Assembly: GCF_030272615.1 (NCBI RefSeq) | Contig: NC_081406.1 | Span: 113,055,783 to 113,119,782 of the forward strand | Length of the DNA stretch: 64,000 nt | Direction of reading: 5' to 3' | From: Cryptomeria japonica | Lineage: Eukaryota; Streptophyta; Pinopsida; Cupressales; Cupressaceae | Shown: in pieces, positions 37,191 to 48,501 of the stretch | How the letters are laid out: each line of letters starts with the position of its first letter | Position numbering within the stretch: position 1 is the stretch's first letter | Notes under the pieces: generated by a model | What the model was told of the DNA's origin: nothing | The model's input: only the letters and a program-made list of their open reading frames with translations | Databases searched by the model: none | Program-made: the position numbers and the translations under genes

Positions 37191-37634
37191 ATAATATTCA
37201 CATACAAATGATCTACACACATATCCTTCTCATTACACAGTTCTATTGTCTTATCATTTATTCTCCTATCCCATCCTCATATTGCTTCTACATATTACAT
37301 CATATCATAATGACCTAACAAACTAACCTATATACCATTTACAAACAATATGCCTTATGTTAGCTTACAATACATTACAAAGATATACAATGTCGGCCTT
37401 ATACAATAATTACAAAATGATTTTGCAAATAAAATTTCCTTGACTGATGTTGGCTTCACTAAAGTGCTGGATGTTGATGTTGGTGCCAGTGTCGGTATCG
37501 ATGCCGGTTGTAACCTTGGATACACAATGCCGATGTCTATTGATGAATGCCTCCTAATGCTGGTATATGACTTCTATAGAATCTTGTTGCCATCAATGAC
37601 AACATATGAATCCAATGAGTGTCAATTGCCAACA
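37191..37634 (-). repeat. Partial second copy of the element D LTR
   Basis: Starting ataatattcacatac, it repeats 36066-36506 at high identity and ends aattgccaaca. E-derived sequence (cagttaacatc) follows. Confidence 0.82.
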
Positions 37635-38470
37635 CAGTTAACATCAAGTTGAACTGGCAATCAAGTGGCATACTTATCGACATCAATGACTGTCTTAACT
37701 GATATTCCTGAAATGATTTCTGGAGAGTAATTTATGGTGTGGTAATAGAATTTTGAATCTTATGTTTTGGAAGGAAAGTTGGCGTCAAAACCAAAGGATA
37801 ATATATTCACACAATTCATTCAAAGAATTTTATTGTTCACATGAAAAGAGATCAGTGAAAGTGAACATAGAGGAAGTAGAACAAAGTATAGCAGATATAG
37901 GTATGAATCAGTTGAACAAAGCGCAAAGTGGATCTATGAGACAGAGGTAGTATCATTAGAGAGATCATTCATATTTGTTTCCTTCTAACAATTGTAGCAT
38001 TGTAAATCCCTTAACTGGGTGAACCTTAAACGGTTCTTTATTTAAATATCTTAATAGAGTCACTTGAAATATGAAGTTGTAAAATCCTCTAGCAAGGTGA
38101 ACTTTTATAGGTTCTAAGGTATTGTTAACCAGATACCAGTCACTCCTAATAGGGTGATGTTCTCTGAAAGAACAAATTGTCAGCTCTTAATAGGGAACTC
38201 TTTTTCACTGCAATAAAAGAGATTGTGGGTTATCCCCGCCATGGTTTTCTCCCTCTAATTGAGGGTCTCCACATATAATTACCTGTTTTATGTGATATTT
38301 ATGTGTGAATGAAAATATATTTTCTATGATGTTATTTTCTTTCATGATTTACATAATGTTTAAGACAATGCAAAGGATAGTTGCAGACTAGTTAGTTTGA
38401 TTGGTTGAATTATGAGTAAATTTCTTTAACTGATTCACCCCCCCTCTCAGTCATTGGTTAAATACTAACG
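37635..38470 (+). repeat. Element E 5' LTR, last part
   Basis: It aligns with 58232-59077 of the 3' LTR: same agttaacat start, gattgtgggttatcccc core and cccccctctcag terminus. It ends actaacg (from actaaca) before the PBS. Confidence 0.87.
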
Positions 38471-38472
38471 AT

Positions 38473-38485
38473 TGGTATCAGAGCT
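38473..38485 (+). other. Primer-binding site of element E
   Basis: tggtatcagagct lies two bases after the LTR end; initiator-Met type. Confidence 0.83.
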
Positions 38486-38528
38486 CTGGTCCTTTGAAGT
38501 AAAGCTTGACAACTTGAGGAAAAAGATC

Positions 38529-38842
38529 ATGGAAGAATACTGGTATCTAAAGTAGATTGATGAAACAAATGAAATTATTGCTCAGCTGAAAGAAAGACTA
38601 AGAAAATCTCTTTCTAAAAGAAAGGAACTAGGTCAACAACTAAATGAGAGTCAGTATATCATAGATCAACTCTCTGAATAGAGTGGATCTGAAGAAGTAG
38701 TCTCATAACTCATGAAAAAAAACAAGAAGTTGACTGAAGAAATCACACATCTCAAAAGAGAACATGAAAGTCAGGCCCTAAGAATGACTGAGATACTGGA
38801 AGCTAGTAGAAGTTCTCATGAAAGAAAAAGAGATGTAGAAGA
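38529..38842 (+). pseudogene. Element E ORF1, N-terminal part (coiled coil)
   Basis: The ATG at 38529 opens MEEYWYLK, with in-frame stops at 38553, 38679 and 38706. The remaining sequence is highly charged heptad-like helix (ETNEIIAQLKERLRKSLSK, KKNKKLTEEITHLKREHES). It starts 56 bases after the PBS, the place normally taken by gag. Copia G inserts at codon phase 2 of a GAA codon, and the same frame resumes at 45515. Like D ORF1 it lacks the N-terminal copia gag core found in B, C and G. Confidence 0.72.
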
Positions 38843-39895
38843 TGGTATTTTGGATATGTTGATATGGTTTTGTCATTGTTGTCAACACCTATTAACACTT
38901 ATCAACTCTGGCACTTTGGAGAACTAGCAATGTTCATTGACAAGCAAGTGACTTTATGCACAGTCACTGGTATCTGGTTCACCAGTAGTATATAATGTTC
39001 ACCAACACTTGGAATGACATGGAAAACACTTGGTTATGTTGAAGACATCATTTGGACACTTTGTCTTGGAGATTTGTTCATTGGTATATTTGTGTTTGCA
39101 TATTTGTTGTTACTAGAAAATAGGTCTAGAATAAGTACCAACAGGCTTATCTATTCCAGATCAGCACGACACACTTTGGAGATAATTTATTATTGTTGTA
39201 AATGCATTAATCTGACACATTGTATCGGTTATTGCATCGGTTATTGATTTAATTGTAATATCTTTTAGAGCCAACCTACTAAAATTGGTCTTAGGTTATG
39301 GTATATATGTAAGATCTTATTTGTAAGATCGATATGTGATTGAAGGAAGGAATTGTAAGAAGGTATATGCGAGAATAAGCAGAGCTATACACACAGACAT
39401 CATTTGAAGGTTGAAGAAAGGTTTTTGTGAAGGCATATCAGAACTAGACCGATATTGAATCTAGCATATGAAGATGCTATTTTGAGCAATATATTATTAT
39501 TGGATTTAACCATCCAATTGTAGTCAGTGTGACTCCTATTTGTGTTTGAGCAGTGAGCTCTAGGCACTTGGCCTTTCTGCATGTGCAGACCCCATTTATA
39601 TATACATACTATCTGCAGTAGTATTATTTGATTGTGGGTAAGGTTTCCCACCATGGTTTTTCCCCTTATAGGGTTTCCACGTACAAATATTAGTGTTATG
39701 TGTTGTGGATGTTATTGTCTTTCTGTTTCATGCATTAATCTTTACCGATACTGCAACTAACTAATAAACTATATACCGACATAAAGTTTGGTTTACTGGT
39801 ATTAAGAATTTGGTTTGGATAATTTGTTTTTGGTTTAAATTTATTTGACAGCTAATTCACCCCCCCACCCTCTTAATTGTCTCCAGGACCTAACA
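38843..39895 (+). repeat. 5' LTR of element G
   Basis: 1053 bp, ending caggacctaaca. It contains the shared core gattgtgggtaagg ... ccatggtttttcccctt near 39630-39680. Confidence 0.9.
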
Positions 39896-39897
39896 AT

Positions 39898-39910
39898 TGG
39901 TATCAGAGCC
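39898..39910 (+). other. Primer-binding site of element G
   Basis: tggtatcagagcc, two bases after the 5' LTR. Confidence 0.86.
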
Positions 39911-39952
39911 TAGTCCTCTTTTTGTAGAAGTTTAACAACTTGAGGAGATCTA

Positions 39953-40925
39953 ATGTCTACTAACTATTTCAGGAAGGACAGTCCTAAACTTGATGGAACC
40001 AACTATGGGATATGGAAGATTAGGATGGAGACACATCTGGAAAGTTACAAAGAATGGCTATATTGGTCCTACTCAAAATCAGCCCAATCCACCTACCTTA
40101 CGAAAAGATGAGGAAAATGATTGTAAAGCAACAAAAGTACTTTTGAGCACATTATCAGATCAGCAAATCATGAGATTATTAGATAGATCTACTGCTAAAT
40201 CTATTTGGGATCATTTGGAAATATTGAATGAAGGATATTCCACAGTCAAAATTGCAAAACTTGAAAGCTTCCGAGTCAGGTATGAAAATCTGAAAATGGA
40301 AGAAGATGAAAGGATTTATGTTTTTATGGAAAGAGTAAATGAAATTTTTTTGGGTATTAAATGTTGTGGAGGAACCTTAAGTGAAGATGAAATTGTTTCA
40401 AAAGTTTTAAGAGGATTGCCACCAGCATACAAAATGAAAGTTATTTCTATAAATGAGTTAAGAACAATGCCTAATACATCAGTAACTAGGGATAAATTGA
40501 TTGGAAAACTTTCATCTTTTGAAATTGAGGAATTTGGTCATATTGCTACTATAAAGACAGATTTAGCTTTTAAGGCATCAACATCATCTGCACCATCATT
40601 TGACAAATCTGATTGGAAAGCCTTTTATGCAAGAGAACTTGAAGAACTTGAAGCACTATTTGCAAGAAAAATGCCTAAAGGTCTAGTTGGAAGTAAGTAT
40701 GAAGGTAAAGCACCCTTTAAATGTTTTAAATGTAATAAGATTGATCATATGGCTTCAAGATTCCCTAATAGACATGCTAGATTAAGAGAAGAAGCTAGAA
40801 GAACATACAAGCCTAACCCTGAGTATCAGAGATACAAATTTAAGAAGAATAAAGATAAATCTTGTTATCTTACTGATGAAGGAGTTACCAACGATTCTGA
40901 TGAGGACTCGACAGACAATGGATGA
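39953..40925 (+). pseudogene. Element G gag
   Basis: The ATG at 39953 opens MSTNYFRKDSPKLDGTNYG, the usual copia gag start. A frame change near 40030-40045 joins it to a long open frame running to the stop at 40923. Visible are WKVTKNGYIGPTQNQPNPPT, AKSIWDHLE, VSKVLRGLPPAYKMKV and a zinc knuckle CFKCNKIDHMASRF that has lost its last cysteine. The protein would assemble the particle and bind RNA. The annotation starts at the conserved ATG, not the internal ATG at 39990. About 323 codons is normal for this region. It has only one clear frameshift, so it looks younger than D or E. Confidence 0.87.
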
Positions 40926-43900
40926 GTTTTTGTTGCTATAACTGAAGATCAATTGACACCTACTGTTCAACCGGTAGAGTAGGCCCTGACAGCTAAAGTT
41001 GAAGTTAAGGATGAATGGATCATTGATTCAGGATGTTCACATCATATGATTGGTGATAAAGGTAAATTCTTGAACGTTTAGGAATATAATGGAGGTCTAG
41101 TAAGATTTGGAGATGATAAAGCTTGTTTTCTAAAAGGAAAAGGTACTATATCTCTTGAAGGTAGGCATAATACTGACAATGTTTACTATGTAGAAGGTTT
41201 AAAGCATAATCTTTTGAGTGCTGGTCAATTAGTTGAAAAAGGATTTCAGTTACAACTCAAGAATAGAAAATGAAAAATTATGAACAGAACTGGTTTGGAA
41301 ATTGCAACCGGTAATGAAACTAGAGGCAACATCTTTCATTTGAATAATAGTGAAAAGACATGCTTGATTGCACATATTGATGAAAGTTGGCTATGGCATA
41401 AGAGACTCTATAATGTAAATTTTGATTGCATTATAAAAATCAGTACTACTAAGGCAGTTAGATATTTACCTAAGACTGTTAAATCTCACAATCTGGTATG
41501 TAAAGAATGTCAATTTGGAAAACAAGTTAGAGCATCTTTTAAAAGTATTCCAGAAAAATCCAATAATGTTGTTGACTTAATTCACACTGATTTATGTGGT
41601 CCAACTAGAACTAAAAGCTTACAAGGTGATAGATATTTCATGCTAATCATTGATGACTATTCTAGAATGTGTTGGGTTACTTTTCTTAGAGAAAAATCAG
41701 AAGCACTTGGGAAATTCAAACTTTTCAAAGCAATGGTAGAGAATGAAACCGATAAGAAAATCAAATTTCTGAGATCAGATCAAGGAGGTGAATTTACATC
41801 TAAGGAATTTAATACATTTTGTGAAGTAAATGGAATCAAAAGACAATTATCAGAACCTCGAACACCACAACAGAATGGAGTTGTAGAAAAGAAAAATAGA
41901 ACTATCTTGGATGCGGCTAGAAGTATGTTATCTGAAGAAAATCTACCACATGTATATTGGAGAGAGGCAGTGAGTACAATAGTTTATACATTCAACAAAG
42001 TTCACATCAAAGCTGAAACTGGTAAGACCCCTCATGAACTATGGTTTGGTATTACTCTTAAATATTTCAGAATATTTGGAAGTAAATGCTATATTAGAAG
42101 AGGTTAATATATTGGCAAGTTTGATCCTAGAAGTGATGAAGGAATATTTCTTGGTTATTCATCTAAGAGTAAAGCATATAGATGTTTTAACAAAAGATTG
42201 CAGAAAATTGTTGAGAGTACAAATGTGCAAATTGATGAACAGTTTAGAGGAACTTCAAGGTATATGGACTTTGAACCGGCAATAGAGATACTGAAAAATG
42301 AACCTACATTGAACCCACTGGTACAAAATGAAGATCTAGTTACACTGGTATCATTTGAAAATTCCACTGTAACTGAGGAATTTCAGCAAACGAAGACACC
42401 CCGGTATGTAAGATTGAACCACTATAAAAATCAAATAATTGGGAACAAGTATCAATGAGTTATGACAAGAGGAAGACTGGAAAATGAAGAGGTATGCCTT
42501 ATTTCTCAAATTGAACCATCATCAATTAATGAGGCATGTGAAGATAAACACTAGATTAAAGCTATAGAAGAAGAATTAGAACAAATTGAAAAGAATAACA
42601 CATGGACATTAGTTCCCTGGCCTAAAGACAAAAATGTAATTGGAACAAAATGCGTATTCAAAAACAAACTTAATGAAGATGATAAGGTAATCAGAAATAA
42701 AACAAGACTAGTATGTAAGGCATATTCTCAGAAAGAAGGAATTGATTATAATGAAACCTTTGCACCGGTAGCTAGAATTAAGGCAGTCAGATTATTCTTG
42801 GCTTTTGCAGCACACAAGAACTACAAAGTATATGAAATGGATATTAAATGTGCATTTTTGAATGGAGATCTTGAAAAAGAAGTTTACATTGAGCAACCTA
42901 ATGGATTTTCTTTGATGGATAATAAAGATATGGTTTGCAGGTTAAGGAAATCTTTGTATGGATTGAAGCAAGCTCCAAGAGCTTGGTATGCTAGATTGGA
43001 TAAATATCTTTTTAAGATTGGTTTTTCTAAAGGTAATGCTGACAGTAACATACTATAAAGTAATTAATGATGACATCTTGGTTATAGAAGTTTTTGTTGA
43101 TGATATAATCTTTGGAAGAGAAGATGGTTTACGTAAAGACTTTTCTATTGAAATGCAGGAAGAATTTGAAATGTCTATGATTGGAGAGATAAATTTTTTT
43201 TTAGGATTGTAGATTTCACAAACTAATAAAGGTATATTCTTGAGTCAATCTAAGTACTTGAAGGAGTTACTAAAGAAATTTGGGATGGAAAACTCTAAAC
43301 CAGTAAGCACACCTATGACTACAAATGACAACTTATCAGTAAGGGATGAATCTACACCTGTTAATCTGACTAGGTACAAATCTATGATAGGAGGTTTACT
43401 GTATTTGACATAGACAAGACTTGATATTATGAATGTAGTATGTATTGTTTCAAGATTTTAGAGTAATCCTAGAGAAAATCATGAATCAGCTGGTAAAAGT
43501 ATTTTTCGGTACTTACAAGGCACTGCAAATCTTGGCTTATGGTATCCTAGAGATGAAAACCTTGAATTATGTGCATACACAGATGCGAATTGGGCAGGAG
43601 ATGTGGATGATAGAAAAAGCACCACTGGTGGAGCATTTTTCTTAGAAGCAGACTAATTTCTTGGTTGAGTAAGAAACAAAGTTGCACATCTTTATCAACA
43701 ACAGAATTAGAATATGTTGCAGCAACAACTAACTATACATAGGTATTATGGCTTAAGCAAATGTTGAAGACATAAAGGTAAAATGCAAGGTACCTATAAC
43801 TATCTATTGTGATAACACTGCAGCAATTGATATATCTAAGAATCCGGTACTACATTCTAAAACTAAACATGTTTGTATCAAACTGAATTTTCTAAAGGAG

Positions 43901-44044
43901 AATGTTGAAGCAAAAGAAGTAAAACTAGTTTATGTGAATACTAAAGAGCAGATTGTAGATATTTTGAATAAGCCTTTGCCTAAAGAAACTTTTGAATATC
44001 TCAGAGATCAGCTTGGGGTCATACCCACACTGGTAGATACTTAG
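40926..44044 (+). pseudogene. Element G pol: protease, integrase, reverse transcriptase, RNase H
   Basis: The reading frame continues from gag. Protease has the intact DEWIIDSGCSHHM. The integrase zinc region reads WHKRLYNVNF (second His lost) and CKECQFGK. The core has LIHTDLCGP, FLRSDQGGEF and NGVVEKKNRT, so the D, D, E residues are intact. RT shows [35 protein letters not shown] and FVDDIIFG. RNase H shows TDANWAG, DDRKSTTGGAFF and YCDNTAA. Inactivating changes are stops replacing expected Gln/Arg/Trp codons (for example at 40980, 41082, 42105, 42552, 43210 and 43411), a frameshift near 43055 before FVDD, and a base loss near 43642 in RNase H. Confidence 0.9.
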
Positions 44045-44120
44045 ATAGTTGATGTTTGTCATCAACCGATAGAATTAACAGAGAAATCTTTTACTCCAGC
44101 TTTGATGAGGAGAGCTACTT

Positions 44121-44439
44121 CTCAGGGGGAGTAGTTGGTATACTAAATTGGTTGGTATTTTGTATTCGAACCTAGTTCTTGTATTAGCTTTGGCATTTGA
44201 TGTCAAAGGGGGAGAGATTGATATGGAAAAACAAGGATAACACATGTTACCCCTAGGAGGAGAGACCTTGGGGAGAAATTGTTACTTTTGGGAGAGATTG
44301 ATTACTCTCTGTATCTGAATTTTGATTTATGGTTATAATCTCTTTTGTGAGATTGTTGGTTTTTGGTATATGGCATTTATGTTTTGGCACTTTGATGGTT
44401 TTTCCATCTTGTGTTGCCATCAATGCCAAAGAGGGAGAT
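44121..44439 (+). other. Multiple polypurine tracts upstream of element G 3' LTR
   Basis: tcagggggagt near 44123, aaagggggaga at 44205-44215 and the terminal aaagagggagat at 44428-44439, directly before tgttgg. The rest of the spacer is non-coding. Confidence 0.72.
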
Positions 44440-45509
44440 TGTTGGTATTTTGGATATGTTGATATGGTTTTTTCATTGATGTCAACACCTATTAACACTT
44501 ATCAACTCTGGTACTTTGGAGAACTGGCAATTTTCACCGGCAAGCAAGTGACTTTATGCACAGTCACTGGTATTTGGTTCGCCAATAGGATATAATGTTC
44601 ACTAGCACTTGGAATGACATGGAAAACACTTGGTTATGTTGAAGACATCGTTTGGACACTTTGTCTTGGAGATTTGTTTATTGGTATATTTTTGTCTGCA
44701 TATTTGTTGTTACCGGCAAATAGGTCCAGAATAAGCACCGACAGGCTTCTATATTCCAGATCAGCATGACACACTTTGGAGATGATTTATTATTGTTGTA
44801 AATGCATTAAGATGACATGTTGGATCAGTTCTTGCATCGGTTATTGATTTACTTATAAATTGTTTTTATTGTAATATCTTTTAGAGCCGACCTACTAAAA
44901 CTGGTCTTAGGTTATGGTATATATGTAAGATCTTATTTGTAAGATCGATATGCGATTGAAGGAAGGAATTGTAAGAAGGTATATGCGAGAATAAGAAGAG
45001 CTATATACACAAACATCAATTGAAGGTTGAAGAAAGGTTTTTGTGAAGGCATATCAGAACTACATCGATACTGAATCCAGCATATGAAGATGCTATTTTG
45101 AGCAGTAGATTATTATTGGATTTAACCATCTAATTGTAGTTAGTGTGACTCCTATTTGTGTTTGAGCAGTGAGCTCTAGGTGCTTGGCCTTTCTGCATGT
45201 GCAGACCCCATTTGTATACACATACTATCTGCAATAGTATCATTTGATTGTGGGTAAGGTTTTCCACTGTAGTTTTTCCCCTTGCAGGGTTTCCACGTAC
45301 AAATATTGGTGTTATGTGCTATGGATGTTATTGTCTTTCTATTTCATGCATTAATCTTTACCGGTACTGCAATTAACTAATAAACTGTCTACCGACATAA
45401 AGTTTGTTTTACCAGTATTAAGCATTTGGTTTGGATAAGTTGTTTTTGGTTTAAATTTATTTGACAACTGACTCACCCCCCCTCTCTCAGTTATCTCTGG
45501 GACCTAACA
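44440..45509 (+). repeat. 3' LTR of element G
   Basis: 1070 bp, from tgttggtattttgg to gggacctaaca, followed by gaaga. Confidence 0.92.
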
Positions 45510-46474
45510 GAAGAAGCTTTGTGAAAAGATGAAAGAGCCAAAAGGCTTGCGGAAGATGCTCTAAGAGAAAATGATGCAATCATGACTGAGAAAGATGAAG
45601 AAATCCGAATTCTCACTCAGGAGAATCAATACATACATAAGCATCTACATGACAATACATAGGAAAAGGAGAAGATGATGAAAGAGACTGAACAACTCAA
45701 GAGTGAGTTGAAATTTACACATGAGAGAAATGAGAAGCTAAGGAAATTCAATGAAATCTCTAAGAAGATATATGAATAGTTGAAAGCTCGGAGAAGATCA
45801 AAGGAAACAATTGGTCTTGCTTACTCTGGTATAGGTCCTATGGAAATTGGAGAATCATCTAAATCCAAAAAGATGAAGGATGATTAAAAAAACCATTAAG
45901 GAGTGAAAGGTATGAATTTTTCTAAATCTTCTTGTAATCATTGTAGTAAACTGATACATAAGTCTGATGTTTGTAGAAATAAAATGGTTAGTCAAAAGAA
46001 GACTTTCACCTTTGATGGTTACTGCCATAATTGTCACAAGTATGGTCACACTTCTTATGAGTATAGATCTCAATCTAGCAACATGTTAAATAGAAGATAT
46101 TTAATGGATATTCCTTTACATGCAATAAATATGAACCCAAATCTGCAGAATGCATGTTCAAGCCAAATGTATCAAGATCACCCTTCAAACCAGTTAGCCC
46201 TAATAAAAGGAGTAATCAGTTTAATGCCACCTATTCCACTTGCAGTAATTTTGGTCATGTTGTAGCAAATTACAGAATGAGAATTAGTCAAAGAAAAAAT
46301 GCAGGACCATGGAGGACAATTGGTATGGCATGTTTCAATTGCCATAAGATCGGTCACTTAGCCAGAGAGTGTAGGAACCGATCCTATAACCGGTCTAAAG
46401 ACAAGAACCAGTTTGGCAAGAAAAAAGGGAAAAATGACCTAAAAGGAAATAAGACAATTGAAGAAATGAAATGA
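45510..46474 (+). pseudogene. Element E ORF1, C-terminal part (coiled coil and zinc knuckles)
   Basis: It resumes the coiled-coil frame after element G (AEDAL, TEKDEEIRILTQENQYIHK, ETEQLKSELKFTHERNEKL). It then has GLAYSGIGPMEIGESSK and four knuckle motifs: CNHCSKLIHKSDVC (intact), CHNCHKYGHTSYEY (last Cys lost), a degraded CSNFGHVVANY, and CFNCHKIGHLAREC (intact, after a frameshift near 46150). A basic tail (NRSKDKNQFGKKKGKNDLKG) ends at 46474. Together with 38529-38842 it makes about 425 codons, close to D ORF1. The likely role is nucleic-acid binding and packaging, by analogy with gag nucleocapsid. Confidence 0.75.
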
Positions 46475-46986
46475 AATGAAAAAGACATGGATTAAGAAGG
46501 AGAAAGTCATTCTGAAACCAAGTCATCATCCATCGATGATGACAATTCCTCTTTAAACTAGGCATACCAATGCCCAGGGGGAGCACATATGGTAAGATTA
46601 TTTTTGAATCCCCTTAACCAATATAAGGTTATGTCTATTTGCATAGTTAAGATGTATACAAGTTACTTGTGAGTTAATTGTTTGTCTATTAGTATCGGTA
46701 ACAAATAACTAGTAAAAGGCAAATCGGTGTACTCTAAGTTGTAAGTTTCAATACTAACCATTGTATCATAACACCGATAAATATCAATAGATAAATAAGG
46801 AAATGCCAATACATTTCACTTACCCTGATTTCTTGTGAACTGTCTTGAGCTCTTGTGTGACCAAAGGCGATTGAAATCTTGCTAGTGATATTTGTGCAAA
46901 AGTTCGAGCAGAGTGATAGTGGTGTTTGGTATTTTTGAGGAGAAGGTATTCAAACCCTGTTTGAGAAAAAATGTATGAAGGTCATC
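46475..46986 (+). other. Spacer between ORF1 and ORF2 of element E
   Basis: About 510 bp without a recognisable gene. It includes a PPT-like tract (cccagggggagcac, 46573-46586), as found before the 3' LTRs of B, C and G, which may be left from loss of pol. Confidence 0.5.
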
Positions 46987-48501
46987 ATGGCAGTGCCTAT
47001 ATCGACTCCTGTGTTGGTTGAAGCTATTAAAAAACCTCAACCCGAATTCAAGTTGCATCCAACAAAAGCTAGTGAGATTGACATGACCGGTGCCTTATCA
47101 TATATGCCCTCCGGTGTACTATTGGTTGAATATATTTGCTCCTACATCCATTGAAAGCTTGAAGAAATTGGAGACAAATTCATTCAAGATGAATTTAAAG
47201 GGTTCTATGTTAATGACCAGTTGAAGGCAGAATATTTACCTCTGAAAACCAAGGGTATGTCAAATGTTGTTGAGTTTCTTGATCAATTTCATGTCGATTG
47301 GGTTAGGTATGTATTGAGAAGAGTACATGATCAATTCTTGTGTCTAGAAGCTCAAGCATCGATCAAGATCACAAAGGAGTGATTCAAAGAGTGATAGGGT
47401 TTAGCGCAATCAGTGAAGCAATAACCCTAAGAATAATTTCATCCACTAAAGTCACCCGGTGAACAAATCTTGATATGACAATAGAGAAATGACAATCACT
47501 CATATTGAGGATGCTGAAGTAAGATTTGCTTCTGCAGTACTAGGTTATAGGGTCTATCAATCAAACTAGATGAATAGTGTGTCCAGTAGTGCCATACATG
47601 TTGCCTAACAAATCATCAAGGAGGATGCTACATATGATTTTTGTGAGATGACCAGAAGCCAATTTCTAGTAAACATAGAGAGAATCAAGAAGGACAAGAA
47701 GCGATCTTTCATATATGGCTCACTACTAGTATTTATATTTTTCTATGTGCAAAATGTTTTTCCTAGTAATGGATATAGTATGGTATGAAGAAAAACCTAT
47801 CATGGTTCAAATAGGTGCAATGATTAGGGATTTAGGAGATAGGTTTGGAGAAACAATGTGGGGATACTTTAAGCAAATTCAAATCATGATGCACAAAAGG
47901 GAAAGAATACCAACTGATGTAGTGTAGAAGTACAAAGACAACATTTGCTTTCTTGTAGACATAGATTATTGCATCATTCAAGCGGTTCAACCCATAATCT
48001 TTTGGGTTTCACCTATGGGTTATGAGGTTGCAGCAGACATTGTTAAAATTTATGTAAACATGCTACTGTCAAAATCGGTAGATGAGAAGGTGAAGAGATT
48101 TGGAACTTGTGAGGAGGAAAGCTTTAAAATAAAATGGGAGCTTAAGGTGCCAATCATAAAAAGAAAAGTAAGAAGAATGATTGATACTCTTGATAAAATA
48201 TGGAAGTGAAGTATTGGGTGCTACTACCTCCATTGGTACTAGTGAACAAACATGGGCCAAACCTAATAACAATGATGAACTAACAGGTGAAAAGAAGAAA
48301 GTGTCAAAGACAAAACCCAAGGGGACTGCAACTACCAAGCCAACAACATATACAAAAGAAAAGGACATAGCTACTCCTGTATCTTCCCCAAGTAAAGATA
48401 GACCTATAGGAATAACTTATACCAGAAAGAAAAAGAGGGAAGGAAAAGTTTATACAAAGGCTGAAAAGAAGCCCAAAAAGGATGAACAAGAGGGTGATAA
48501 C
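46987..48501 (+). pseudogene. Element E ORF2, N-terminal part (unknown function)
   Basis: The ATG at 46987 opens MAVPISTPVLVEAIKKPQPE. Conserved blocks shared with D ORF2 follow in order: SGVLLVEYICSYIH, KLEEIGDKF, WVRYVLRRVHDQF, SFIYGSLLVFIFF, ETMWGYFKQIQIMMHKRERI, DNICFLVDID and PMGYEV. A lysine-rich low-complexity linker (KKVSKTKPKG, RKKKREGKV) then runs to the C insertion at 48502. Frame changes near 47390-47480 and 48190 and several stops inactivate this copy. The protein has no protease, integrase or RT motifs. The frame runs directly into 55910 when copia C and one ataac are removed. Confidence 0.68.

Larger units (their letters stand above)
38843..45509 (+). mobile_element. Element G: Ty1/copia retrotransposon, inactive full-length copy
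   Basis: This 6.67 kb element has LTRs at 38843-39895 and 44440-45509 and perfect duplications gaaga (38838-38842 and 45510-45514). The first few LTR bases are lost (tggtattttgg for tgttggtattttgg). It has PBS at 39898, gag, protease, integrase, RT and RNase H in copia order, and multiple polypurine tracts. It sits in ORF1 of element E. An antisense solo LTR of the same family is at 15953-17016. Confidence 0.92.
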
